DNA of 64,000 nucleotides from Branchiostoma floridae (GCF_000003815.2 NC_049985.1:18352432-18416431); one strand, 5' to 3'. Positions 49,085 through 58,835 are shown, counted from the stretch's first letter. Made by a program: numbers and translations. Notes: generated by a model not told the origin, from the sequence alone.

Positions 49085-49200
49085 ACACACAAGACTTAAG
49101 ATGTTTTGTAAGACTTAAGATGTTTTGTAAGACTTAAGACGTTTTGTAGACTTAAGACGTTTTGTAAGACTTAAGGTCCAGCAGCTTCAAGTCTTCTCCT
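49085..49200. repeat. 22-bp tandem repeats and a partial copy of the PTB1 middle exon
   Basis: Four to five copies of a unit containing AGACTTAAGATGTTTTGTA lie just outside the acceptor of the middle PTB1 exon (about 49090-49170). They run into GGTCCAGCAGCTTCAAGTCT at 49175, followed by TCTCCT. This matches an internal stretch of that exon at about 49024-49049, with roughly 22 of 26 bases equal. The copy carries no splice site. Confidence 0.8.
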
Positions 49201-49445
49201 TTGTCAGATTTATTAAGATGAAAGGCTGTTTTGTAAGACAGTCACTTAAGATGTTTTGCAGGATTTACAGACTTAATTTTGACTGAATACGATACAATCT
49301 TGTTCTTTACTACTCTGGACAAATGATTTTTTTCAGGTCCAATGTTTTTTGACTGGTCCAACAAGAAAAAAATAGTTTTGTGTAATGTACATCGTACCCA
49401 TACTATGTTGACTAATATGAAAACGAGTAACAAATATCTCCTGAC

Positions 49446-49592
49446 CTCCCCCCAGATGCCAGCGGTGTCCCTGATGTCAGTTTTCCTGTAGGACAGCTGT
49501 CTGATGCAGTTGTTCACTGCCATGCTGCTCCTGCCTGGCGCCAGGTCTTCTTCTGCCATCTCTACCCAGCCTAGAGACCGCACTGCGTAGCA
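49446..49592 (-). CDS. APBB: APBB exon: PTB1 domain, first part
   Basis: This 147-base exon encodes 49 residues in phase 0/0. It contains YAVRSLGWVEMAEEDLAPGR, then AVNNCIRQLSY and DIRDTAGIWGE. These are strong signatures of the first phosphotyrosine-binding (PID) domain of Fe65 proteins (first strand, helix 1 and the following strand). The acceptor is CTGTTCCAG|TGC and the donor is GGGGAG|GTCAGG. In family members PTB1 binds LRP1 and nuclear partners such as TFCP2 and KAT5. The whole upstream intron contains degenerate copies of the 5' part of this exon and its acceptor. Confidence 0.97.
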
Positions 49593-49639
49593 CTGGAACA
49601 GGTTAGAGATAAAAATTAAGACTACAGCATGTCCAAAAC

Positions 49640-50100
49640 AACCAGGTCTTCTTCTGCCATCTCTACCCAGCCCAGGGACCGCACTGCGTAGCACTGGAAC
49701 AGGTTAGATATAAAAATCATCACTACAGCATGTCCAAAACAACCAGGTCTTCTTATCCACCCAGGTAAACGACTGCATTAAACGACTGCATTCGTACATG
49801 TAGCACTGGAACAGGTTTGAGGAAAAAATCATGACTACAGCATGTCCAAAACAACTAGGTTTTCTTCTACATGTACCATCTCCACCCAGCCCAGTGACTG
49901 CATTGAGTAATAGCACTGGAACAGTGCACAGAAAAAACATGACTTTATCAAAGTTTATGTCAAGGACAGAAGACCCAAAAACAAAAACATTTTGCTGCAG
50001 TACCACAGAAAGCAGCTAGAGGTCCCTCTGCCATCTCCATCAAGCCAAATAACCGCACAGCATAGCACTTTAACAGGTCAATGGAAAAATCATGACTACA
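49640..50100 (-). repeat. Four tandem copies of the PTB1 exon's acceptor and 5' part
   Basis: Units of 101-152 bp repeat about 60 bases of exon start plus about 45 bases of the preceding intron. Exon-start equivalents are 49693, 49805, 49915 and 50067, against the true 49592. Each keeps AG before TGCTA. The nearest copy still encodes YAVRSLGWVEMAEEDL, then runs to a TAG. The farthest reads YAVRLFGLMEMAEG and is clearly decayed. Similarity falls with distance from the exon. These copies make up most of the 576-bp intron up to the small linker exon. Confidence 0.92.
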
Positions 50101-50168
50101 AAACAAATTCAAAGCGCTTTGAGTAAAGCTCACAAAACAGACAAATAAACAAAATTAAACCTTTATAC

Positions 50169-50232
50169 CTTTTTCTCCCCTCCAGTCCTGGTCTCCTCCT
50201 CCTCTTCTGGTGGTTTCCTCACACTTTCACTT
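50169..50232 (-). CDS. APBB: APBB exon: acidic linker before PTB1
   Basis: This small 64-base exon encodes one base plus 21 codons: SESVRKPPEEEEETRTGGEKK. The acceptor is TTCTGCAG|AAGTG and the donor is AAAAAG|GTATAAAG. Its first base completes an Arg codon begun in the previous exon, and it ends in phase 0 exactly where the PTB1 exon begins in phase 0. Family members carry a short acidic, poorly conserved linker here. The other two frames are weaker, since one has an immediate TGA. No copy of this exon was seen nearby. Confidence 0.86.
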
Positions 50233-50966
50233 CTGCAGAAGGAAACAAGAAATCAAAAACCTTGGTGAAACAATAAGGTTTTGGGAATTTCAATGCCATT
50301 ATAAGCCCTAGCCTTATCATACATGTATCATTGTAACAGTTGATGCTGAACGAGACGTGTGTCCCAAACTGACCTGGTCCAAAAGACCAGCTATATCCAG
50401 CCAAAACAATACCCAAGTTGAACATGAACCTACTTCTTGGAGGTAATAAGTATTGCTCAGATTAAACAGGCTAAGTAAGGGCAGTCTGCCAAAAGCATTG
50501 TGCCTGCTGTCATGGCATGATCTGCTAGGGGTCTCTATTTCTTTGCTGGGTGCTTTATGTTGGATTGTACCATGATGTAAGATTAACTGTGTTGACTCCC
50601 TTGATTTTTGTAACAATCTTCCCTTTGCTACAAGCTACAGGGAAAAACACTGGCACAAGTGTCTGCATTTGTTATAGATATATGTACCTACACACCTTTA
50701 CTTACAAATTTGGTGACCTAAATACCCTAATGAAGATACAATGTATAAGATACAAAAAGATGCCATGTTCCTTATTTAACACTACTTCCCCCTTATCCAC
50801 ATGGTAACCTAAAAATGTACAATGTATATCCGTTGTGTGTTTTTTAAATGGGGTTTGGGGGTTTAGCAAGTCGACAGACGGTGGGTTCAAATTGCATTAT
50901 GCACACTGCTTACTTTTTAAATATTGCACTTGAAACCACCGTCATTGAATTGATGATAGTCCAAAA

Positions 50967-51177
50967 TACTGTAAATGCATTTAAGTTTGCGGGGATTTAA
51001 TTTCTTGGTAGCAAGAAAAAGGATTTTTCGCAGTGGTTTTGATTTCGCGGTAACACCATAGACTACAGTCTAATACCATAATAGAACATGTTCGCGGTGG
51101 TTTTAAGTTCGCGGTGAAGTGGTCACCGCAAAAACCGCGAACATTAATCCACCGCGAACATTTCTGCATTTACAGTA
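50967..51177. mobile_element. MITE with CTGTAAATGC ends, TA-flanked
   Basis: The element is 211 bp with ends TACTGTAAATGC and GCATTTACAGTA, so TA borders a 10-bp inverted repeat. Inside are inverted blocks CGCGGTGGTTTTAAGTTCGC and ACCGCGAACATT. TA target duplication suggests Tc1/mariner-type mobilisation. A second copy in the opposite orientation lies at 63262-63467. Confidence 0.88.
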
Positions 51178-51824
51178 CCCTGTCATTAAAAAAAAAGGGA
51201 TATAGGTTACCCCAAGGATACAGGTGAACCAGCAATACCCAGTCTATTTCTGTTACAACCCAATGAAATATTCCATCCCGGTGTGAAGTTTTCCTCTGCA
51301 TCCATCACCTCCTGTTAATGTCAGTTTCGACTTTCCGCCGATTTATCATTAATGGCAAAGTAATGGAAATCCTCTAAAATCAATAGACATCATTACGCCC
51401 CAGAACAGACCCTCCATCTCCACTGGTTGGGGCCCAAACGGTTGTGTCGGAGCGCATGAGGGGTGAAGGGTCGGGGAGGGGGGTGGTGCGCTGGAAACCA
51501 GCGAGCCTGAACAGCTGACTTATGTCACCTGTCGGCTGAAATAGCCTTGCACTGCCCAGTAGGGAGAATCGATCTCTGCGATCAAGGTCAGGGCTGTCTT
51601 CGGGAAAGAAATTCGCTTGTTGAAACATACAAAAATCTTGTCTCATACTTCCAAAAAATCTGACATTCATGACACAAAGCTGATGAAAGTGCATTTTTGC
51701 AAGTTTGAAATGACAAATTTAAAGAAAGAAAATCATCAACAAGAGTTCCCATACATTGGAAAAGACAGAACTTCGCAGTGGAAGACACACAGAACTTTTG
51801 ATGTGTGTAGAATATCAAGCATTT

Positions 51825-52020
51825 GTTAACATCAGCTATGGAGCCCTGCCACATGAATATCAGGCATTTGTTTACATCACCTATGGACCCTGACACAGGA
51901 ATATCAGGCATTTGTTTACATCACCTATGGACCCTGACACAGGAATATCAAGCACTTGTTTACATCACCTATGGACCCTGACACAGGAATATCAGGCACT
52001 TGTTTACATCACCTATGGAG
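51825..52020. repeat. 44-48-bp tandem repeat, four to five copies
   Basis: CACCTATGGACCCTGACACA, GGAATATCAGGCATTTGTTT, ACAT. Units alternate between CATTTG and CACTTG and between GACCCTGAC and GAGCCCT. Confidence 0.94.
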
Positions 52021-52181
52021 CCCTAACACAGGCAGCATGTACTAGCACGTCACCGGAACGTACTGCGCCTGCGCGAAAAAGTATAGACATGCTAAACTAC
52101 CGGTTTATTAAAGGGCCGCATTTAAGAAAGTATGTGCGTATATAAGGGTAAAACTCCGTGTATGTATAAATAGTCTTTCCC

Positions 52182-52281
52182 NNNNNNNNNNNNNNNNNNN
52201 NNNNNNNNNNNNNNNNNNNNNNNNNNNNNNNNNNNNNNNNNNNNNNNNNNNNNNNNNNNNNNNNNNNNNNNNNNNNNNNNN
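52182..52281. other. Assembly gap (100 N)
   Basis: A run of exactly 100 N, a placeholder of unknown true length, in the 5.9 kb intron. Confidence 1.
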
Positions 52282-52383
52282 GACAGTCATGTTACCTTCA
52301 CTTTGGGCCTTGATTTAAGTTTATCAACAAAAAAATACATGTTAAGTGGTGTCATGGGGGTATGGAGCCCTTTGACTATTGAG

Positions 52384-52435
52384 CCATATATGGTAAGGAT
52401 TTCTATATAAGGCAACAGATCCTTACCATATATGG
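52384..52435. other. Perfect 17-bp inverted repeat containing two CArG boxes
   Basis: CCATATATGGTAAGGAT (52384-52400) and ATCCTTACCATATATGG (52419-52435) are exact reverse complements around an 18-base spacer. Each arm contains CCATATATGG, which fits the SRF-binding CArG consensus CC(A/T)6GG. It may be a hairpin, a regulatory pair of sites, or the core of a small foldback repeat. Confidence 0.9.
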
Positions 52436-52904
52436 AAGGGGACTCAATAGCCGAGGGGGGGGGAGGGGGCTTGGTAGCCTGATACAAATGGTGTGCTGGA
52501 AGGGAAACCAACAGTTTAACTTGGGGTGGCCCGAGACACAGCTCATAATTAAGTGTGTTAGCATTTTTGGAATAAGTGTTAGCATTTTTCTATCAGAATT
52601 CTGTGTGCTTGTCTCATAAACAGAGCAGAAAAGACTTTCACAGGGCACATTAAAATTCAAGCAACGTTCCCTTCTATACAGCAGAAATTAAGATAAATAT
52701 CGGTGAATATCCTTGGCGATGGTGCAGAGCGATTGAACAGGCAAGTCCCGATGTTCCCTGCGGCTTCGGGGCAGAGTTCCAAAACAACCGTATTCACAGG
52801 CACCAGCATGAACGAGATAAAATTCTGGAGCAGAACAAGTCAAGCCGCATTTTTGCGCACACCAATCTCTTTTGCTCATTCTAACTGGAAGATCTCCATG
52901 AAAA

Positions 52905-53005
52905 TCGTCTGAGAGAAAGTCTGTACCCTGGTACACACAGTTTGAGGGAGGAAACACAGTCAGATTAAAGTTTTCTCCAATTTTTCTGTTTTTTTGTTAA
53001 CCTCT
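52905..53005. repeat. Dispersed lancelet-type repeat fragment
   Basis: AGAGAAAGTCTGTACCCTGG, TACACACAGTTTGAGGGAGG and CAGTCAGATTAAAGTTTTC match the family listed at 6.4 kb. A CCTGCCCCTGGTGCTGAATG block, as in the 31 and 34.8 kb arrays, follows directly (53011), so these two motifs may belong to one larger element. Confidence 0.75.
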
Positions 53006-53454
53006 TATGTCCTGCCCCTGGTGCTGAATGGATGGCGACTGCGACTATGCTGCCTTCCGTTCTGAATTTTCTTCCTGACCACCATTTTAACCTTGACAAC
53101 TTGACCTTTGAACATTGATGTAGGATCCTATATCATAATGGTACCTTGTACTGTGCAGTGAGAAAGAAATAAAAACCTTCATCGTTGCCGAATCTTGATT
53201 GAAAAGAATTGCAGTGCCCTTCCTTACATGCATGTACAGAATAACAATTGCCGCGGAACGTGACCCCGGGGTTGGGAGCACTGTTTCCAGCGCAGTATTG
53301 ATGGGAATGGGAGGCGAATCTCCGGTGCTTTCACCTTTACCGGGGATAAATCTGGGAGTTATGGCGGGCTCCTTGTGCCGTGAACCGGAGCCGTAAGGTA
53401 ACGGCACCATAACTGGGCAATAAACGGGCAGACACGGCACTGTGGGGATGAATA

Positions 53455-53740
53455 GTGCTGGTGTGCGTCACAGCATAGTTCTCAGAGTTTAAAAGTAAAA
53501 TTGTAGCAAGACGTTCTGATGAAACAGAGGAAGTTTTTTGCAGTAATGTACACATGTATCTGATGCAATTTTTGTGTGATTAGCAGCAACACCATGTTAC
53601 TTCCTTGGTTCTCAGAGTTTAAAAATAAAATTCTTGCAAGACATTCTGATGAAAACAGAAGGCTGAGAAGAATTTTTTACAGTAATGTATGATGCATCTG
53701 ATGTAATTTTAGTGTGATTATGTTTACAGTCTTCCTGTCA
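53455..53740. repeat. Tandem duplication of about 125 bp
   Basis: TTCTCAGAGTTTAAAAGTAA then AAGACGTTCTGATGAAA and GCAGTAATGTA, CATGTATCTGATGCAATTTT occurs at about 53472 and 53611 with several differences. Confidence 0.9.
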
Positions 53741-54839
53741 TGTCCACTACCACAGTGATATTGTATTGATGTATCTTGAGGGTATGTGTAGGACCACAGG
53801 AAGGGTAGCTGACAGATATATCAAACTACCTGTGGATCCAAATGAAGTCAAAGTCAAAACTTTCATCTGACTGACTATTACTTAGATCCTGCCCACTGTG
53901 TCCTCCCTTGACACATTGGGCAGCAAGCAGTCTCCGTTCTGACTGACCATGTTTCTTCTATAAAACTGTGTCTACCAAGGTACACTTTCCCCTCAGACAA
54001 TGTTTTCATGTTATTTTTTAATGTTTTTTTAAATCCTAAAACCAACAAATTGAGTTGTTGCTGCCTAAACACTCCCCTTCTGACAATCCAGGGAGAGTCA
54101 CTGTGGTGGTATTCAGGATGGCCCATCACAGATATATAAAGGGATGCCCAATAGTGCGGGAGGGCACCTTTGCTCTGAAACATGCTCTGAATGCACAGAA
54201 GTGTAAAGGCCTGGACTTGTAAAGGTCATTCAGATCTCTTTGCCCTCTCTTCAATCTGTTCAACTCAAATAAACAATTATTGGTGTGATGCTCACATGAA
54301 AACAAACGACCGCTATCTCTAATGTACATCACTACATGTGCCCTTGGACTTTATCAAAGCAACCAACAAAGAACCAACAAATTGCACTGTTGTGGCCTGG
54401 AAGGATCGTCCTTCTGGTTTGCCGGTAAACTTGAGCGGCGCCCACTTCCTGCCAGGTGCATTCAGAGCATGTTCCTGCGCTGAGCCGATAGGAATCATCA
54501 CATCTCCTGATCTGCAGAACTTTGCATTTAGATACAAATTACTTGTACTGGGAGCTGCCCTGAGATAGCATGCAAATGCAGGGTGGAAATGTGTATCATG
54601 CTGCACAGGGTGTACATGTACTTATATAACTATAGGCAGGGCTGGCAGAGGATTTGTCTGAATATTTTGAAAAGAATGTTAGAAAATGAGCCAATGTATT
54701 AACTTAATTGTTGGATATTTTCAATGGATGAATATCTTTTAGTTGATCTTCAGCTGAGAGCAGCATTACTTTTTAAATCCAAGAAGAAACATATTAATGT
54801 CTACCGACTCTCCAGCAACGACGTGAACAGCTCACTATG

Positions 54840-55221
54840 AAATTCGGCTACACCTTGTTGCAATCAAGAACATTCAGACAGTGGCTACCACCAACCCGAG
54901 GTGAAACCAGTGGACGGCGTACCAGATCACACAACAAGCTGACCACCATCAATGCCAGGACGGAGCGGTATAAGAACAGTACCATTCCGCACATCGTCCG
55001 ACTACTGAACTCATGAACTGTGTCGTTTTTGCTTTAACTGTCGATTTTACCGGTCAACCCAATGTATATATTGTAATACGTTTGATAACTGTGAACGATT
55101 TTAAATGTCCTTGTTAAGTATCATGTGAGTACAAGAGCAATCCAGGGCCCACCTTTTGAGTCCTGCTTATATGTACACTTTTAATGGACCAAATAAACCA
55201 TTATTATTATTATTATTATTA
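54840..55221 (+). pseudogene. LINE 3' end with (TTA)n tail
   Basis: A plus-strand frame contains GETSGRRTRSHNKLTTIN and then ARTERYKNSTIPHIVRLLNS before TGA at about 55014. The RYKNS.IP..VRLLN ending is typical of CR1/L2-type non-LTR retrotransposon ORF2. A 3' UTR with AATAAA near 55191 and a (TTA)n tail (about 55201-55221) follow. It is 5'-truncated, as most LINE copies are. The clade is tentative. Confidence 0.82.
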
Positions 55222-55882
55222 AGTAATAAATTCCTCCAGTGATAGTAAAACTAAAAGCCAATTCTCACTCCACACTATTTTGTATTCGGTAGATTAGCTT
55301 CGTGGAACTGTAGTTATGTATCAGTAGATGCCATACTTTGTACCTTGTGCAATAAAGTTATTGTATGAGTGAAATTGGAGCACCTTACTCTGATGACGTA
55401 CATGCATTCCCTGCCTTACAATTTAGATCGTATCTCGGCATGTGAAGTAATTTCTCCAGACTCCCTCAAATGAGATGTGGATCAGCTGCTCTCAACGGGG
55501 CATCGAGATTTTATCTGCCGCTTCACAAACTAATTTGCGAACCTCAATCAACCTATTTCCAGATACTGCCTCCGTGTGATCGATGATGTACACATTTTAC
55601 AAATGGCCCCTGTCCCTCTGGACATCCAGCTAGCACAACACAGCAAAAGTGCAGGACTAGAGGGACCACAGGGAAACACTCCCTCATCAACATTAATCTG
55701 ACCACAATCAAGAAGTTTTCTTTTACCAGGTAGAAGCATGGAAAGGTTGGAATATTGCCCGGGAATTTGGTTTTCCCCAAAGTGATTGTTACCGTACATG
55801 GCATTGGTATTCCTAACCTGTTGCCAAGATCCCTGAGCTCCCTGCCAGCCTGGCTGATAACTGCAATGGCCAAGACCCCTGA

Positions 55883-56150
55883 GCTCACCTGAGTATTTTG
55901 CTAGCGAGTGTGTTAGGTCTCACCTGAGAGTTTTGCTAGCAATTGTGAGTGCCTTTGTTAGGTAGCACCTGAGAGTTTTGCTAGCGAGTGTGTGTGTGTG
56001 TGTGTGTGCCTGTGTAAGGCCTCACCTGAGAGTTTTGCTAGCGAGTGTGAGCATGTGTGTACCTGTGTTAGGTCTCACCTGAAAGTTTTGCTAGCGAATG
56101 TGAGTGTGAGTGTTAGGTCTCACCTGAGAGTTTTGCTACCGAGTGTGAGT
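55883..56150 (-). repeat. Six tandem copies of an exon end with its 5' splice site
   Basis: A unit of about 45 bp contains GCTAGCAAAACTCTCAG followed by GTGAG. It copies the last bases of the linker exon and its donor. Donor-equivalent positions are 56124, 56079, 56026, 55969, 55924 and 55889, so spacing from the true donor at 56169 is 45, 45, 53, 57, 45 and 35. Five of the six keep GTGAG and one reads GTGCT. A GT microsatellite enlarges one spacer. In the exon frame the codon after each AGG is TGA, so any downstream donor would give a stop. Confidence 0.93.
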
Positions 56151-56168
56151 GTGTGTATAAGGTCTCAC

Positions 56169-56263
56169 CTGAGAGTTTTGCTAGCGAGTGTGAGTGTTGC
56201 CTTCTGGAACTCCTGCAGGCTGGAGTCCTGGTCTGGGGTGGAGGCAGCAGGCTCCTTATCAAC
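56169..56263 (-). CDS. APBB: APBB exon: linker between WW and PTB1
   Basis: This 95-base exon encodes 31 residues plus two bases. It starts VDKEPAASTPDQDSS and ends SLQEFQKATLTLASKTL. The latter resembles the conserved pre-PTB1 motif of Fe65 proteins (a SEFEGATLRYASLKLR-like stretch). The acceptor is CCTCAG|GTTGATAAG, phase 0, and the donor is CTCTCAG|GTGAGACC. The final AG is completed by the A that opens the next exon, giving Arg. The 3' edge, including the donor, is repeated six more times downstream in the intron. Confidence 0.9.
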
Positions 56264-56640
56264 CTGAGGACATACAGGAAATTAAACAAAAACATGTCAA
56301 TCATTGAAATATTGCCTATTTCAGGAAAGGAAATTTTTGTCAACTATCATTTTGTTGTGACCTGTAGTTAACCCAATGGGTATATGTACAATAAAGGTCT
56401 TCATTCATTTCATTCATTCACTGAAAAATTGCCTCTTCCAAAAAAAAAAAAGAAATTAGGGAGGGGAATCACATAAATATGTAACAAGACTGCCTCATTA
56501 TATTCAGAGATGAAAATGATCATCTTTCTACAATCATATCATAACTCTCTTGAAATGCTCCAGCATAGAAAATGACAAGCTCTCCAACAATTAAATCAAA
56601 CAAAAAGTTCCTAAAGCAAACAAACAGACAAACAAACAAA

Positions 56641-56728
56641 CCTGTTCTTCCTCGTCCTTCCTGTCGGAGCGAGGCTTGAGCTCGTCCCCAGAGGGTGGGG
56701 GAGGGGGGTCCCACTGTGTGGTGCCCGT
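56641..56728 (-). repeat. APBB: In-frame copy of the WW exon's 3' part with an intact donor
   Basis: The last 87 bases of the WW exon are repeated exactly 120 bp further into the intron, with about five substitutions. The copy encodes TGTTQWDPPPPPSG, then RSDRKDEEEQ (true exon RTDRKDEDEQ), and ends in the same GAACAG|GTTTG donor. The 120-bp spacing and the absence of stops mean that use of the distal donor would add 40 residues in frame. A TTTG/CAAA run (56732-56760) separates the copies. There is no AG acceptor directly before the copy, so it could act as an extended exon but hardly as an independent one. Four of the five substitutions lie outside splice positions. Confidence 0.92.
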
Positions 56729-56761
56729 AATACAAACAAACAAACAAACAAACAAACAAAC

Positions 56762-56990
56762 CTGTTCGTCCTCGTCCTTCCTGTCCGTGCGAGGCTTGAG
56801 CTCGTCCCCGGAGGGTGGGGGAGGGGGGTCCCACTGCGTGGTGCCCGTGGGGATGTGCCAGTAGAACGAGATGCCCTCTGTCTCCGTGACCTTCTCCCAG
56901 CCGGGCGGGAGTTTCGGGGACGCCTGGTTCTCTCCGAGTCCGGAGTCTTCTGCCTCGGTGTGGGGGGGCGCTACCTGGGCAGACTCGGGC
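56762..56990 (-). CDS. APBB: APBB exon: WW domain
   Basis: This exon of 229 bases encodes 76 whole residues. A Pro/Glu-rich lead is followed by a WW domain from about residue 27 to 58: LPPGWEKV, then ISFYWHIPTGTTQWDPPPPP. The two signature Trp are residues 31 and 53, 22 apart, with the Tyr-Trp pair and the terminal Pro present, so the fold should be intact. HIPTGTTQW is characteristic of Fe65 WW domains. In the family this domain binds proline-rich ligands such as Mena. The acceptor is CTCCCAG after a C-rich tract, and the exon opens with the G that completes Arg. The donor is GAACAG|GTTTG, phase 0. The exon has partial copies on both sides. Confidence 0.96.
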
Positions 56991-57004
56991 CTGGGAGGGG
57001 GGGG

Positions 57005-57315
57005 GGCAGAAATGTGTTAGATTCTGTATCTGAATTTATCAAGTCTCTCAGAGCAGACCATAACTGTCTGTATAGACAGATGTTTGCAAAACACACAACT
57101 CTGGGAATATAAGTGTTGGGTTAGGATATTAGAGCAGCCACTATCTGGGCAGACTTGGGCATGAGAATCAGAGAGATCTGTCAAATGTTAATGTATTGAG
57201 TCTCTCAGAGCAGACCACAGCTGTCTGTAGACAGAAGTATACAAAACACACACCTCTGGGAATAAAAGTGTTGGGCTAGAATATTGGAGTAGACTCTGGC
57301 CTGGAGAGTACAGTC
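57005..57315 (-). repeat. Degenerate copies of the WW exon's 5' edge and its upstream intron
   Basis: On the 5' side of the WW exon a unit of about 150 bp is repeated. Two copies of a segment containing CTCTCAGAGCAGACCA and CTCTGGGAATA are seen at about 57040-57110 and 57200-57270. Each unit ends in sequence resembling the exon's start: CTGGGCAGACTTGGGC (57146-57161) and GTAGACTCTGGCCTGGAGAG (57291-57310), against CTGGGCAGACTCGGGC in the exon. The outer copy keeps an AG at the acceptor position and the inner one has lost it. Confidence 0.72.
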
Positions 57316-58835
57316 GTGATTTTTTTTTCTTATCATTTTAGAATATCTTAACTTTCTCAAAGAAAATATAGCAAATCACACTCATAGATGTACAAGTACT
57401 ACAACAAAATGTGTCTTATTTAATTGTTAGTATTTACAAATGCAACCATAATGCTGGTTCACCTTTTTCTTTGGGCTTACCTATATCTGCTGTTTGTGAA
57501 AGCAGTATTTAAACAGCAGTTTCAAATTGCAATATGTGAAAACACTGTCTATCCCTAAATACCAATTTCAAAAACAACGGATATAAGTTACCCTGCATAT
57601 AAAGGTAAACTGCATTACTCTTGATTAACAATATAAAGGTATCTCATATCTTAATCTCCCCCAAACGAACAACCAACTTGTTGTGTCCTTTCATTATGAC
57701 AATACCAAATTCCAGCCAATCTAATATTTTTTAACTTTCCGTTATCTCCGTACAGCAGGCAAATTACATCAGGCTTCTATGGAGATGCACACGCTGATGG
57801 GAAGCATATGCTTCTGTTTCGATATTTATCAGCAAAAATATCTGAATTTTTTATCTGTATTCACCAACGTCTTGTACAATGTATAAAATTTTCATTACCC
57901 GTTATGCAGTTTTCTCACTGCATACGTAATCGCATAAAACAATTTCAATGTAATATTTATTTATCAAAATCATTACATTATATACATGATTATGTACCAT
58001 TTTGAAGCCTACGTATATTTAGCTGGATGATGGTTTCAATGTAAATTATAAATACAGGTCTTGTACAACATTCTGTAATGGAATCCTGCTTTGACTCAAT
58101 TATTTGTAATACATTGTATACTATGTACATGTATGAGTCAGGATATATGTTTATGGATTTCCGTACTTCAATCATGTAAAAGAGTATCTTTGTTATATTC
58201 TGTCTGACCCTCACCTCGTGACCTTACTACAAAGAAGGCAGAAGGTTGATTTGTGTTTTTAAGGTAGAAATAAAATTTCAAACAATTACAACTCAGATTT
58301 CAATCAAAAATAAAGAAGAAAATTTGCTGTACGTACCTTTTCTCCAGCCATATGCATGCCACATCCTTCATAAGTAAGGCCTGTTTCCCACTCACATTTC
58401 CCTAACTGTTTGGTACAAGCTTTAGTCAGAACAAATCTACAGTCTGTCTGCACACATGGATCATGCCTACGCCCAGACTAGTACTGCTGCAGTCTTGATT
58501 AATTTTACTGCTGTTATCTTTGTGCTTTTATGTCTGGGTGAGTCTCTGTGTCCACGTCAAATCTCATCATGTCAAACAGATGCACAATCACTGTCATGCA
58601 GAGATAGCTACACACACAGAGTTGTGCAATAACGTGATTACATGGCGAAATTTGGTTGGACCGTTGGCAGCGGGAGAGCAATTTTCCAGCCTTATGATTT
58701 CACGAGCAGTTTTGCAGCGTCCCAGAGAAAACCGTAACCTGATTTCGGTCCTGCTGTTGGGAGAGGAAAATCGAGTTATCTGCGGATCAACCCTTTTGTG
58801 GTGCAGAGTTATGTATTAATGATGGCCGGCGGCTT
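57316..58835. other. Intron sequence without recognised feature
   Basis: AT-rich, with only short open stretches. No exon or repeat was recognised between the degenerate WW-exon copies and the minisatellite. Confidence 0.5.

Noticed and set aside
50870-50905. Possible tRNA B box (GGGTTCAAATT)
   Set aside because: No matching A box at proper distance and no cloverleaf could be drawn.
51385-51600. Minus-strand stretch with coding-like composition (DRRDRFSLLGSARLFQPTGD) between linker exons
   Set aside because: A plausible acceptor would start the exon with two bases, which does not fit the phase left by the preceding exon. The flanking exons already join perfectly without it.
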